Notes under the pieces: model-generated
Databases searched by the model: none
What the model saw: only the letters and a program-made list of their open reading frames with translations
Told to the model about the DNA's origin: nothing
Position numbers and translations under genes: made by a program
In this document: one piece after another, positions 8,128 through 17,039 of the stretch
Layout: the number at the start of each line of letters is the position of its first letter
How positions within the stretch are numbered: the stretch's first letter is position 1
Assembly (NCBI GenBank): GCA_015904055.1
Contig: JABMDE010000050.1
Span: forward strand, 4,124 to 24,667
Source of the DNA: Nitrospira sp.
GTDB lineage: Bacteria > Nitrospirota > Nitrospiria > Nitrospirales > Nitrospiraceae
Direction: 5' to 3'
Length of the DNA stretch: 20,544 bases

Positions 8128-8559
8128 CTACTCCGAACGGGCCTGCTTGCTCCGGCTCCAGACCATCCCGGTCTGTTCCTGCGAGCTAAATCCCAGTCTT
8201 TCATAAAAACCGGGGCGCCTGGTACAAAGCCAAAACAGCTCGATCTTTTTGAGGCGAGGGTGGTCGAGAATACGCTGAACGATGGCAGTACCGATACCAT
8301 GTTTCTGATAGGCCTTGTCGACGATGACATCCCAAATCGTTGCCCGATAGACAAAATCCGTCAGTACGCGACCGAATCCGACTAACAGCTCGCCGTCCCA
8401 TGCACAGAGCGCGACGTCAGTATGACGAAGCATCTCCTTGGCGTCTTCGTTCGTTCGATGCTTTGCCCAGGGGGCTTGATGAAACAGCCGTAGCAGCTGA
8501 GCGGCGGAGAGATCTTTCTTTTCTGAAAAGGTGATGACGGGCTTGAGGGTTGGAGGCAT
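8128..8559 (-). CDS. GNAT family N-acetyltransferase
   Basis: 143 residues, a typical single GNAT domain. Visible parts: ALCAWDGELLVGFGRVLTD (beta2-beta3 region, 50-68), ATIWDVIVDKAYQKHGIGTAIV (73-94) with the acetyl-CoA pyrophosphate loop QKHGIG at 85-90, and the C-terminal ELFWLCTRRPGFYERLGF. The substrate cannot be read from sequence. The ATG at 8559 has only a weak ribosome site. It is divergent from the zinc-ribbon gene across 62 bases containing the 9-base direct repeat ATCTTGTAC (8558-8566 and 8573-8581) and the palindrome CCGCATGCGG (8595-8604). Confidence 0.88.
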   Translation of the reverse strand: MPPTLKPVITFSEKKDLSAAQLLRLFHQAPWAKHRTNEDAKEMLRHTDVALCAWDGELLVGFGRVLTDFVYRATIWDVIVDKAYQKHGIGTAIVQRILDHPRLKKIELFWLCTRRPGFYERLGFSSQEQTGMVWSRSKQARSE

Positions 8560-8621
8560 CTTGTACTAGATTATCTTGTACGTGCGGTTGTTTGCCGCAT
8601 GCGGAGTGTACGAGGAAAACT

Positions 8622-8801
8622 ATGTCAACGCAAGTCCGTAGCTGCCAGAAATGTTTTCAGCTCATGTGGCTGACAGCTGATCAGTATGAGCTCTTGGATG
8701 AGGGCACAATCCGTGCGAAATGTCCCCACTGTGGCACGCTGGTTCGCTTCAAGCTGGTGACAGAGGGCCCGAATGCGACCGGTCCAAAGATGGGCCACTA
8801 A
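8622..8801 (+). CDS. Small zinc-ribbon protein
   Basis: 59 residues with two Cys pairs, Cys8/Cys11 (CQKC) and Cys34/Cys37 (CPHC), separated by 22 residues, the layout of a zinc ribbon (MJ0042/zinc-finger-like). The second pair is followed by GTLVRFKL, the usual closing hairpin. I chose the ATG at 8622 because GAGGA precedes it by a normal distance and the protein begins just before the first Cys pair; the open frame extends back to 8550. Function unknown; such proteins often bind nucleic acid or serve as adaptor domains. It stands alone on plus, between GNAT and the minus-strand unknown gene. Confidence 0.75.
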   Translation: MSTQVRSCQKCFQLMWLTADQYELLDEGTIRAKCPHCGTLVRFKLVTEGPNATGPKMGH

Positions 8802-8859
8802 GCAGGAACGGGTGAGTGGAAACGTTCGGCTCAACTGTGTTTCACATCCCGCGTCCTGC
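8802..8859. terminator. Possible bidirectional terminator hairpin
   Basis: Starting right after the zinc-ribbon stop, GCAGGA and CGGG pair with CCCG and TCCTGC at 8848-8859, with an inner GTGGAAAC / GTTTCAC arm. It lies between convergent genes and overlaps the last codons of the minus-strand gene. There is no strong T tract on either side. Confidence 0.35.
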
Positions 8860-9264
8860 ACCGTCTAATTCAGGTTTGTTGCCAGGTAAAATCTTGTGGA
8901 GAGCAGTGCGATAGTCGCCCATGTGCTTCTCATCGAGTCGCCCGACTTCGATCTCCTTGTCCTGTTTCATCCGCTCCAATTGATCGAGCAAGGCTAAAAG
9001 GGACTGAACCGCTCCCAACAACCTGCCGGCTTCGAACGCTTCGAGAGATTCGATCAACGAATGGTTGAGGCTTCTGTATGGAGTCCCTGCGCTCTGCGCC
9101 CTGATGCGTGACACCAGATCCTCATAGTCTTCAATCGCTTCGAGCTGAGGTTTTATACCGGCCGGCACAGCCGACAAATGGACAATTGGAGGCAACTTGG
9201 CTGCATACAGCTTAAGCTGAGCGGTCAGTCCTCCAATCACATCCAGCATGTCGGCAGTCTGCAT
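8842..9264 (-). CDS. Unknown helical protein
   Basis: 140 residues; family not recognised. It looks soluble and mainly alpha-helical: MLDVIGGLTAQLKLYAAKLP, YEDLVSRIRAQ, LIESLEAFEAGRLLGAVQSLLALLDQLERMKQDKEIE. The last is a leucine-rich amphipathic stretch that could form a coiled coil. No signal peptide, Cys or metal motif. The ATG at 9264 has AGGGA in position, and it starts eight bases after the rluD stop, so it is almost certainly in the rluD transcript. Confidence 0.7.
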   Translation of the reverse strand: MQTADMLDVIGGLTAQLKLYAAKLPPIVHLSAVPAGIKPQLEAIEDYEDLVSRIRAQSAGTPYRSLNHSLIESLEAFEAGRLLGAVQSLLALLDQLERMKQDKEIEVGRLDEKHMGDYRTALHKILPGNKPELDGAGRGM

Positions 9265-9272
9265 GGCTTTCC

Positions 9273-10241
9273 CTATATGGTCGCGCCTACACGCCCGTCA
9301 TGGGTCAAGTGTTCAATCGCCTTAGACACGGTCTCCATATCCACTGGAAAGGGCCGGGTAAACTCTTGAACCTCTCCGGTCGTGGGATGCTGAAACCCCA
9401 ATGTCCTGGCATGAAGCATCACACGCGGAATCTCGATGGAATCGACCGCACAGACCTTTTTCCCACCGTAGGTCTGATCGCCTAGAATGGGATGGCCCAG
9501 GGACGTCAGATGGACCCGCAATTGATGCGTGCGCCCGGTGCGCGGATAGAGCAAGACATGCGCAGCCAGTTTGCCATACCGACGGTCGACGTGGTACTCG
9601 GTCACGGATTCTTTAGGCCGCGCCGTGCGGGCAGAAAATTTCTTGCGCTCCTTCGAATCACGCCCGATGGCTAATTCAATCAAACCACGGCCCTTCTTTG
9701 GGATGCCCCAGATTAAGGCTTCGTACACCCGCGTGATGGTGTGGTGTTTAAATTGTGCGGCAAGATGACGGTGCGCCTGATCGGTTTTGGCGATCACCAT
9801 GACGCCGGATGTCTCCTTATCCAACCGATGCACAAGACCGGGCCGTTCCTTTCCACCGATGGATGAGACTGTCCCTCCGGACGTTTGGAAGTGATGAAGC
9901 AATGCATTCACCAATGTTCCGGTCCAATTGCCGGGTGCCGGATGCACGACAATCCCCGCCGGCTTATTCAGAATGAGCAGCGCGTCATCTTCATACAGGA
10001 CATCCAATGGAATGGCCTCGCCCTTGAGTGCGAGCGGTTCCGGCTTCGGCACATCCATCGTAATCTTGTCACCGGGCTTGATCTTCTGGCTGGGCTTGAC
10101 TATGGCATTGTTGATGCGAATACGGCCGAGTTCGATCAACCGCTGAAGCGCAGACCGCGACATATCCCGCTCGCGGTTGACGAGAAAGACATCCAGCCGT
10201 TTCGGCTGCTCACCGGCCGTGATGAGAAATTCCGTGATCAT
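9273..10241 (-). CDS. rluD: RluA-family 23S rRNA pseudouridine synthase (RluD-like)
   Basis: 322 residues. The N-terminal S4 RNA-binding domain (about 14-60) includes RLDVFLVNRERDMSRSALQRLIELGRIRIN. The catalytic RluA domain follows, with VLYEDDALLILNKPAGIVVHP (81-101), the active-site motif HRLDKETSG with catalytic Asp141, and RTGRTHQLRVHLTSLGHPILGD near 235-255. RluD makes pseudouridines in 23S rRNA helix 69. The S4 domain and length favour RluD/RluC over RluA; I cannot fix the exact target. It lies 73 bases downstream of atpC on the same strand and may be co-transcribed with the ATP synthase genes. Confidence 0.9.
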   Translation of the reverse strand: MITEFLITAGEQPKRLDVFLVNRERDMSRSALQRLIELGRIRINNAIVKPSQKIKPGDKITMDVPKPEPLALKGEAIPLDVLYEDDALLILNKPAGIVVHPAPGNWTGTLVNALLHHFQTSGGTVSSIGGKERPGLVHRLDKETSGVMVIAKTDQAHRHLAAQFKHHTITRVYEALIWGIPKKGRGLIELAIGRDSKERKKFSARTARPKESVTEYHVDRRYGKLAAHVLLYPRTGRTHQLRVHLTSLGHPILGDQTYGGKKVCAVDSIEIPRVMLHARTLGFQHPTTGEVQEFTRPFPVDMETVSKAIEHLTHDGRVGATI

Positions 10242-10314
10242 GGAGACTCACGCTACTGGAGGGGACAGCCAAATTCAACTGCGCTCGTACGGAGGAAAAC
10301 CCGAGGGGGCGGGA

Positions 10315-10737
10315 TCAGGCGTGGCCGGTCTTACGGGTGCGTTCGGCAATCTTCTTGCGAAGACGGGCTTTTTCGAGACTCATCTGGGCTTCTTTCACTT
10401 CGGAAGGCAGGCCTCCTGCCTGGAGCCGTTGTTCGGCCTCTTCCACCTTGGCCGTAGCACGCTCGATATCGATGTCCTCCGCCTTCTCTGCAATTTCGGC
10501 CATGACGGTGACTTTGGTCGGCGTCACTTCCGCATAGCCCCAGAGAATCACCATATGACTCGTTTGATCGCCCACTCGATACCGGAGCTCTCCGATCTTC
10601 AAGGTCGAGAGAAAATGACAGTGTCCCGGCAATACGCCAAACTCGCCTTCCGAGCCTGGCGCAATGACTTCATCCACCTGCTGGCTCAGCAGCTGTCTCT
10701 CCGGCGTCACCACTTCTAACAGAATCTTTCCCGCCAT
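10315..10737 (-). CDS. atpC: F1 ATP synthase epsilon subunit
   Basis: 140 residues. The N-terminal beta-sandwich (1-85) has LLEVVTPERQLLSQQVDEVIAPGSEGEFGVLPGH, the family signature, and VILWGYAEVTPTKVTVMAEIAEKAEDID. The C-terminal helical hairpin (about 90-138, ERATAKVEEAEQRL... LEKARLRKKIAERTRK) is the regulatory arm that can inhibit rotation. It forms the central stalk with gamma. GAGGGAAGA precedes the ATG. Unlike a tight atpD-atpC pair, 129 bases separate it from atpD, holding a large hairpin (10782-10849). Confidence 0.97.
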   Translation of the reverse strand: MAGKILLEVVTPERQLLSQQVDEVIAPGSEGEFGVLPGHCHFLSTLKIGELRYRVGDQTSHMVILWGYAEVTPTKVTVMAEIAEKAEDIDIERATAKVEEAEQRLQAGGLPSEVKEAQMSLEKARLRKKIAERTRKTGHA

Positions 10738-10781
10738 TCTTCCCTCAGCCTTCCCTCATCACCAGCAGACGGGCAAGCGAT

Positions 10782-10849
10782 GCGTCCTCGACTACGTGCA
10801 TGCAACGAGGGTCTTCTGAGACCGCGCGTTGCGCGAGCACGGAGGACGC
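10782..10849. repeat. 68-nt four-helix hairpin in the atpD-atpC spacer
   Basis: On plus: GCGTCCTC (10782-10789) pairs with GAGGACGC (10842-10849); inside, CGTGC with GCACG, GCAACG with CGTTGC, and GGTCT with AGACC, closing on a TCTG loop. That is 24 pairs broken by three small internal loops. No T tract follows on the minus strand, so it looks like a REP-like palindrome or an mRNA processing/stability element rather than a terminator. Confidence 0.75.
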
Positions 10850-10866
10850 TCGGTTCGCCCGACTCT

Positions 10867-12318
<1,452 letters not shown>

Positions 12319-12325
12319 CTATTTT

Positions 12326-12395
12326 CTTATACGTTATAAGTTATGAGTTGTGCGCGCTTCAAAAACTCAACACTTACAACTGAGCACTCAACACT
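12326..12395. repeat. Inverted heptamer-repeat array, atpG-atpD spacer
   Basis: Two degenerate 7-base arrays in opposite orientation. Left on plus: CTTATAC, GTTATAA, GTTATGA, GTTGTGC (12326-12353). Right on plus: ACTCAAC, ACTTACA, ACTGAGC, ACTCAAC (12365-12392), whose complement reads GTTGAGT, GCTCAGT, TGTAAGT, GTTGAGT. The arrays fill nearly the whole spacer and can pair weakly (TGAGTT/AACTCA). The atpD ribosome site lies outside the array. Confidence 0.6.
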
Positions 12396-13274
12396 TTACT
12401 TGAGCGCCTCGGCGCCGCCGACGATATCCATCAATTCTTTTGTGATCGCCGCCTGTCTGGTCTTGTTGTAGTAAAGTGTGACCTTCTTGATCAACTGGCC
12501 GGCATTGCGCGTCGCGCCATCCATCGCGGCCATGCGGGCGCCGTGTTCGGCCGCAGCCGATTCCAAGAGAATCCGGTATGCCTGAACCTGAAAGTGCTTC
12601 GGCACCAGAGCATTGAGGAGCCCCGCTTCATCCGGTTCATAGAGGTACGCGCCTGAGGCGACCCCTTCGGCCGGAGCTGTGCCGAATTCGGCTGCCGTAT
12701 CCACCGGAAACAGCTTCTCCACAATGACCCGCTGTTGAATGGCCGACTTGAATTCGTTGTACACGACATGCAGTTCGTCGAACGTGCCCTTCACGAAATT
12801 ATCGGTAAGGTCGCCGCCGATATCAATGGCATGCTCGAAGCTCAACTTGTCGAACACGCCGGTCCACTCGTGCCGGATCGGCCAGGCTCGACGCCGGAAA
12901 TAATCACGGCCCTTTCGTCCGACAATGCTGACCCCCACCGTCAACCCCTGAGCTTCGCATTGGCGCAGAAACTCTGCGCTCTTCCGGACAATATTGCCGT
13001 TGAATCCGCCGCACAGTCCGCGGTCGCTGGTAATGACCAGGACTTCGATCTTTTTCCCCTCGCGCTTCTGCAAGAGCGGATGAGCCGAACGATTCACTCG
13101 CCGACTGAGGTTGCTCAAGACAGCCCGCATCTTATGCGCATAGGGGCGAGCCGCCAGGATGCGGTCCTGCGAGCGTTTGAGCTTCGCTGCCGCGACCATT
13201 TTCATGGCCTTGGTGATCTTCTGCGTATTCTTAAATGCCGCAATCTTGCGGCGTAGCGATTGAAGGCTAGGCAT
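12396..13274 (-). CDS. atpG: F1 ATP synthase gamma subunit
   Basis: 292 residues, usual length. Gamma is the rotating central stalk. The N-terminal helix has SLRRKIAAFKNTQKITKAMKMVAAAKLKR (about 4-33), the middle shows VLVITSDRGLCGGFNGNIV, and the C-terminal helix has the signature AAMDGATRNAGQLIKKVTLYYNKTRQAAITKELMDIVGGAEAL. The ATG at 13274 follows a spacer with a heptamer array and has only a poor Shine-Dalgarno, which may limit its translation relative to atpA and atpD. Confidence 0.97.
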   Translation of the reverse strand: MPSLQSLRRKIAAFKNTQKITKAMKMVAAAKLKRSQDRILAARPYAHKMRAVLSNLSRRVNRSAHPLLQKREGKKIEVLVITSDRGLCGGFNGNIVRKSAEFLRQCEAQGLTVGVSIVGRKGRDYFRRRAWPIRHEWTGVFDKLSFEHAIDIGGDLTDNFVKGTFDELHVVYNEFKSAIQQRVIVEKLFPVDTAAEFGTAPAEGVASGAYLYEPDEAGLLNALVPKHFQVQAYRILLESAAAEHGARMAAMDGATRNAGQLIKKVTLYYNKTRQAAITKELMDIVGGAEALK

Positions 13275-13286
13275 CGTTTTCTATTA

Positions 13287-13374
13287 GGGCTGTGGACTGC
13301 GTGCTGAGGACTGAGGTTGTAACCCGGCTCACGGCCGTCCGTCTCAGTCCTGAGTCCTCGATACTCAGTCCTGT
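13287..13374. repeat. Inverted heptamer-repeat array, atpA-atpG spacer
   Basis: Left on plus: GGGCTGT, GGACTGC, GTGCTGA, GGACTGA (13287-13314). Right on plus: CGTCTCA, GTCCTGA, GTCCTCG, ATACTCA, GTCCTGT (13340-13374), the same GGACTGA-type unit inverted. CTGAGGACTGAG (13304-13315) can pair with CTCAGTCCTGAG (13343-13354) with one mismatch across a 27-base loop. The array occupies almost the whole spacer between the atpA stop and the atpG start. Confidence 0.7.
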
Positions 13375-13376
13375 GC

Positions 13377-14897
13377 TTACGCTTTGGCCCCGTATCCCAT
13401 CTTCTGTTTGAAGGCCGCCAGAATTTCCTTGAGCCTGCCGCCCACCTTGTCGTCGATCTTACCGATACTGGCGACTTCTTTTTTGAGCTCAGGATGGTTC
13501 TGCTGCACATAGTGCAGAAAATCTGCCTCGAACTGCTGCACTTTATCAACCGGCACATCGTCGAGAAAGCCGTTGACGCCCGCATAGATCGACAGGACTT
13601 GATCGGCAACCGGCATGGGCTTGTACTGTCCCTGCTTCAAGAGCTCGACCATGCGCACACCGCGCGCCAGCTGCATTTGCGTGGCCTTGTCGAGTTCGCT
13701 GCCGAACTGGGCAAAGGCGGCCATTTCTCGATACTGCGCGAGATCCAACCGGAGGGTACCGGCCACCTGTTTCATCGTCTTGATCTGGGCCGATCCACCG
13801 ACACGGGAAACCGACAGACCGACGTTAATCGCAGGCCGAATACCGGAATAGAACAAGTCGCTGCCCAGATAGATCTGTCCGTCGGTGATCGAAATGACGT
13901 TCGTCGGAATATAGGCCGACACGTCACCGGCTTGTGTTTCGATGATCGGCAAGGCGGTCAGACTGCCCCCACCGAGCTTCTCACTCAGTTTTGCCGCCCG
14001 CTCCAACAACCGTGAATGGAGATAGAACACGTCGCCGGGATAGGCTTCGCGACCCGGTGGTCTGCGAAGCAACAAGGACAATTCCCGATAGGCGACGGCA
14101 TGCTTGGACAAATCGTCGTAGACAATCAGGGCGTGTTTCCCGTTATCGCGGAAATACTCGCCGATCGCGGCGCCGGCAAAGGGCGCCAGGAACTGCATCG
14201 GGGCCGGATCGCTGGCGCTGGCCGAGACAACCATGCTGTATTCCATCGCATGGTTTTCTTCGAGGGTCTTGACAACACGCGCGACGGTCGATCGTTTCTG
14301 GCCGATGGCCACGTAAATACAGAAAACGTTCAGGCCCTTTTGATTGATGATCGTATCGACCGCAATAGCCGTTTTGCCGGTCTGGCGGTCTCCAATGATG
14401 AGCTCGCGCTGGCCACGTCCGATGGGAATCATCGCATCAATGGCCTTGATCCCGGTCTGCAGCGGCTCCCGCACCGACTGGCGGGTGTTCACGCCAGGAG
14501 CCACCATCTCGATACGCGACGACTGCGTCGACTTGATGGCGCCCTTGCCGTCGATCGGCTGACCGATGGCGTTGACGACTCGACCGACGAGGGCCTCTCC
14601 AACCGGAATTTCAGCAATACGACCGGTCCGCTTGACGGGATCGCCCTCTTTAATACCGACCGAATCGCCCATCAAAACCGCACCGACATTGTCCTCTTCA
14701 AGGTTCAAGGCGATGCCATAGAGCCCGCCGGGGAACTCCAGCATCTCACCGGCCATGGCGCCATCGAGACCGTAGATTTTGGCGATGCCGTCTCCGACCT
14801 GGATGACAGAACCGGTTTCCTTGACATCGACCTGTTTGTCGAAGCCTTGGATCTTTTCTTTGATAATTGCACTAATTTCATCCGCTTTGATCTGCAT
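13377..14897 (-). CDS. atpA: F1 ATP synthase alpha subunit
   Basis: 506 residues, usual length. Alpha carries the non-catalytic nucleotide sites of F1. Motifs: [21 protein letters not shown] (31-51), Walker A GDRQTGKT (169-176), [48 protein letters not shown], and the alpha signature [18 protein letters not shown] with the arginine finger. The ATG at 14897 has AAGGAG seven bases upstream, the strongest ribosome site in the operon. It follows atpH with a 70-base spacer that lacks heptamers. Confidence 0.98.
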   Translation of the reverse strand: MQIKADEISAIIKEKIQGFDKQVDVKETGSVIQVGDGIAKIYGLDGAMAGEMLEFPGGLYGIALNLEEDNVGAVLMGDSVGIKEGDPVKRTGRIAEIPVGEALVGRVVNAIGQPIDGKGAIKSTQSSRIEMVAPGVNTRQSVREPLQTGIKAIDAMIPIGRGQRELIIGDRQTGKTAIAVDTIINQKGLNVFCIYVAIGQKRSTVARVVKTLEENHAMEYSMVVSASASDPAPMQFLAPFAGAAIGEYFRDNGKHALIVYDDLSKHAVAYRELSLLLRRPPGREAYPGDVFYLHSRLLERAAKLSEKLGGGSLTALPIIETQAGDVSAYIPTNVISITDGQIYLGSDLFYSGIRPAINVGLSVSRVGGSAQIKTMKQVAGTLRLDLAQYREMAAFAQFGSELDKATQMQLARGVRMVELLKQGQYKPMPVADQVLSIYAGVNGFLDDVPVDKVQQFEADFLHYVQQNHPELKKEVASIGKIDDKVGGRLKEILAAFKQKMGYGAKA

Positions 14898-14967
14898 GGC
14901 TACTCCTTAGTCGGCCCCGTAGTGACCCGCTCGTCGGCGATTCCACACCATCATGCCCGCGCGACCC

Positions 14968-15507
14968 TTATTCGTGCGTCAGCAATGACTCGATGTCTTT
15001 CAGACGCCCACGAACGGTGCTATCGACCACGGCGCTTCCAATCTGAATCCTGACTCCGGCCAAATAACTCGCATCAGTTTGAAAGGTAATATCGACATCC
15101 CGCTTCAGCGTGTCGCTGAGGCGCTTCTTCATCTGTTGTTGCTCCGCTGCGGACAGCGCAGTGGAAGAAAACACGGTGACCGGCTGGGTCCCCTTCGATT
15201 GATCGACCAGCCTGGCAAAGGCCTCTGCGATTTCCGGCAGAAATCCGGCGCGATTCTTCCTGACCAGCTGGGCCAAGAATGCCTTCCCGACCGGAGGGCA
15301 TCCCAACCGGCCGCCCAATTCCGTTAAGACGGCGATTTTCTCTTCGAGGCCGAACGCCGGAGACGCAACGACGTGCCGGAGCGAGACGGAGTCCTGCATG
15401 GCCTGACTTAGACCATTGAGGGTCCCCCGAGTTGCTTCGATATTGGATTGATCGAGAAGCTCGAAGAGCGCCTGTGCGTAACGTCGCGCAACTGCTGTCT
15501 TAATCAC
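14968..15507 (-). CDS. atpH: F1 ATP synthase delta subunit (OSCP)
   Basis: 179 residues, usual length. Delta ties F1 to the peripheral stalk. The N-terminus IKTAVARRYAQALFELLDQ and the C-terminal signature YLAGVRIQIGSAVVDSTVRGRLKDIESLL are clear. The start is GTG at 15507 with AGGA very close upstream. This is the first gene of the atp cluster here; atpB, atpE and atpF, which usually precede it, are absent from the 150 bases upstream, which instead contain a promoter and then cassette copy 2. The F0 genes must lie elsewhere. Confidence 0.96.
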   Translation of the reverse strand: MIKTAVARRYAQALFELLDQSNIEATRGTLNGLSQAMQDSVSLRHVVASPAFGLEEKIAVLTELGGRLGCPPVGKAFLAQLVRKNRAGFLPEIAEAFARLVDQSKGTQPVTVFSSTALSAAEQQQMKKRLSDTLKRDVDITFQTDASYLAGVRIQIGSAVVDSTVRGRLKDIESLLTHE

Positions 15508-15545
15508 TGTCCTGATCCACTCACTCTATCTTGAGACAAAGTACA

Positions 15546-15578
15546 CGCTCTCGCGCGAAACGCGCGAAAATGAGAGCG
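15546..15578 (-). promoter_or_regulatory. Stem-loop at the predicted 5' end of the atp mRNA
   Basis: TCGCGCG (15551-15557) pairs with CGCGCGA (15561-15567) across AAA, extended by CGCTC (15546-15550) with GAGCG (15574-15578) after a small bulge. The predicted transcription start of the atpH promoter falls at about 15576, so this stem would cap the mRNA 5' end, a position known to slow decay of other messages. Confidence 0.55.
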
Positions 15579-15582
15579 GAAA

Positions 15583-15610
15583 GTTATCATTGCGGGACCG
15601 GATCTGTCAA
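15583..15610 (-). promoter_or_regulatory. Sigma-70-type promoter for atpHAGDC
   Basis: On minus: a perfect -35 TTGACA (15605-15610), a 16-base spacer and -10 GATAAC (15583-15588), 4 of 6 to consensus. It lies about 75 bases before the atpH GTG and outside cassette copy 2, so it belongs to the atp operon. Confidence 0.6.
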
Positions 15611-15662
15611 TGCGCGATCTCACGGCACTCTTCTCGTAATCGTCCTGTGTCGGGGTATAATG

Positions 15663-15707
15663 GGTCTTCCCACCCAAGGGATTCGGCGGAATAGATTCTT
15701 CACTCAT
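15663..15707 (-). pseudogene. Beta-helix gene stub (first 15 codons), copy 2
   Basis: The 15 codons MSEESIPPNPLGGKT match the start of the beta-helix gene at 1739, then homology stops. The frame runs on into unrelated sequence to a stop at 15504, overlapping atpH, and is unlikely to make a useful protein. The upstream bases are conserved too, so it may still be transcribed toward atpH. Confidence 0.8.
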
Positions 15708-16022
15708 GATGCTCTACCTATGACCTGCTAGTCGTTTCCACGGATGCGACTGCGACACAGACACAATTATCTATAACAATTCTCAGAATATAACCCGTGG
15801 CTGTGATCCGGTAAGACTCCGCCCCTCAGCAGAAAAGTGACAGGACTCGTACAAATCTGTCTTGGAGATGCTGATTATGAGTCGCGGCTCACTCTCGAAC
15901 AAGTAAGAGGCTTCGAACTTCATGTTTTGTATAGAGTTTCCAGCTGTACCAAGTGGGGCCTGTGGCATGGCGATTGCGTGATGATCCTTTGGTCTATTAC
16001 CTACTCAAAATGGAGTCTATCT
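15708..16022. other. Conserved leader of the TPR gene, copy 2
   Basis: 315 bases with no gene of its own, about 85% identical to the copy 1 leader over the last 186 bases by eye and nearly identical to copy 3. It contains the retained start region of the beta-helix gene and the same open frame (GTG at 15837) into the TPR gene. GACAG (15839 on) can pair with CTGTC in a small stem. No clear promoter found. Confidence 0.55.
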
Positions 16023-16517
16023 ATGGTACGGAACAGACTGGGCATCCTCCTGATGCTCATCACCCTCTTCTCACCGAATGTGTCCGTTGCAGCTCCCGGC
16101 CAAATGCAAGATACTTCCCGGCGCCTGTACGATCGCATCATGAGCGAATTCAAACAGCGCGATTATGAAGCCGCACTGGCCGGGTTCCGTCTATTCATTG
16201 AACTCCATGGCCGTTCTGCTCTGGCTGCCAATGCCCAATATTGGATGGGAGAGTGTCAGTACCGCACAGGGCGCTACAAGGATGCGCTGAACTCCTTCTA
16301 CAACGTCGTCTTATCCTACCCGCTCAGCCCCAAGCTGGCGGCTTCGACGCTCAAGCTTGGCCAGACCTACGTAAAACTTGGTGATCAGGACAACGCGCGC
16401 GTCATGTTCGATCGCGTTGCCAATCAGTACCCCGACAGCGCGGAAGCGGAAGTCGCCCGGAAAGCGATCGAGGTAGCGGACAGCCTGAGCAATGCGGACC
16501 ACGGCCAATCAGAATAG
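16023..16517 (+). CDS. Exported TPR protein, YbgF/CpoB C-terminal-like (cassette copy 2)
   Basis: 164 residues, 146 identical to copy 1. The signal peptide MVRNRLGILLMLITLFSPNVSVA differs at six positions from copy 1, including Arg5 and loss of the Cys. The TPR helices are nearly unchanged, with conservative swaps (Ala to Val, Tyr to Phe) and a changed tail (SNADHGQSE against SNFDRSQSE). All three copies keep full length with no frame damage, so this one should be functional. GGAG precedes the ATG as in copy 1. Confidence 0.87.
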   Translation: MVRNRLGILLMLITLFSPNVSVAAPGQMQDTSRRLYDRIMSEFKQRDYEAALAGFRLFIELHGRSALAANAQYWMGECQYRTGRYKDALNSFYNVVLSYPLSPKLAASTLKLGQTYVKLGDQDNARVMFDRVANQYPDSAEAEVARKAIEVADSLSNADHGQSE

Positions 16518-16559
16518 GCGAATGCCCGCTGCCTGCCATCGCACATCGGTTTGCGGATA

Positions 16560-17033
16560 TTACTCATCCGTTGCAAGACCCAGAAGCGCCGTGATCTCGG
16601 GAATCGTATAGGATTTTGTCGCCCGCACCGTCACCAGTTTGATTCCTGCCGCATCCAGCACCGACTCGATCACGCGTTGGCGCTCTATCTGATAAGCCCC
16701 TGGAGACGTGTCTTCAAGCTGTACCACTTGCTCCACATGTCGTGACCCCGGGTGTACCAATACAAAATCGACTCGCTTGAGGGCCATGTGATTCAACAGT
16801 GTCAATCTGGACTTCCCCGTCGCGTCAACAGACACAAAGGACCAGAGCGGCACACCAGCGAACACGAGATACCGATCCTGGGCGGCCATCTGCAGAAGAT
16901 TGTAGAGGGCAATCTCAGCTTCCGTAAGCAATGGAGCGGATGCCACGGCGATACCGGACGGCAGCGAGAAACCCATGGATGGGCCGGTTGTCTTTTTTGA
17001 TAGGGGAAACATCCACCGGATAGCGTCCATCAT
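16560..17033 (-). CDS. DUF2726-like protein (cassette copy 2)
   Basis: 157 residues, about 89% identical to copy 1. Most changes fall in the first 32 residues (MMDAIRWMFPLSKK) and at 112-115 (AYQI against PHQV). The core VDFVLVHPG...VVQLEDTS and the last 42 residues are unchanged. It starts with two ATG codons, six bases after the anmK stop, as in copy 1. This pattern, a variable head and a fixed C-terminal half, suggests the C-terminal half carries the activity or binding surface. Confidence 0.75.
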   Translation of the reverse strand: MMDAIRWMFPLSKKTTGPSMGFSLPSGIAVASAPLLTEAEIALYNLLQMAAQDRYLVFAGVPLWSFVSVDATGKSRLTLLNHMALKRVDFVLVHPGSRHVEQVVQLEDTSPGAYQIERQRVIESVLDAAGIKLVTVRATKSYTIPEITALLGLATDE

Positions 17034-17039
17034 CGATCG

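Noticed and set aside
12326..13374. CRISPR array, considered because of the repeated short units in the atp spacers
   Set aside because: Units are 7 bases, degenerate, without spacers of constant length and inverted halfway; no cas genes present.
14016..15053. 345-residue open frame on plus, opposite atpA and atpH
   Set aside because: It lies fully antisense to clearly conserved ATP synthase genes, has no recognisable domain and fits a GC-rich shadow frame.
15656..15661. Perfect TATAAT on plus just before cassette copy 2
   Set aside because: No acceptable -35 at 16-18 bases upstream, and the next plus-strand gene is over 350 bases away.
15504..15707. 67-residue minus frame starting MSEESIPPNPLGGKT
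   Set aside because: Only the first 15 codons are homologous to a gene; the remainder is read-through of the atp promoter region. Treated as a stub.
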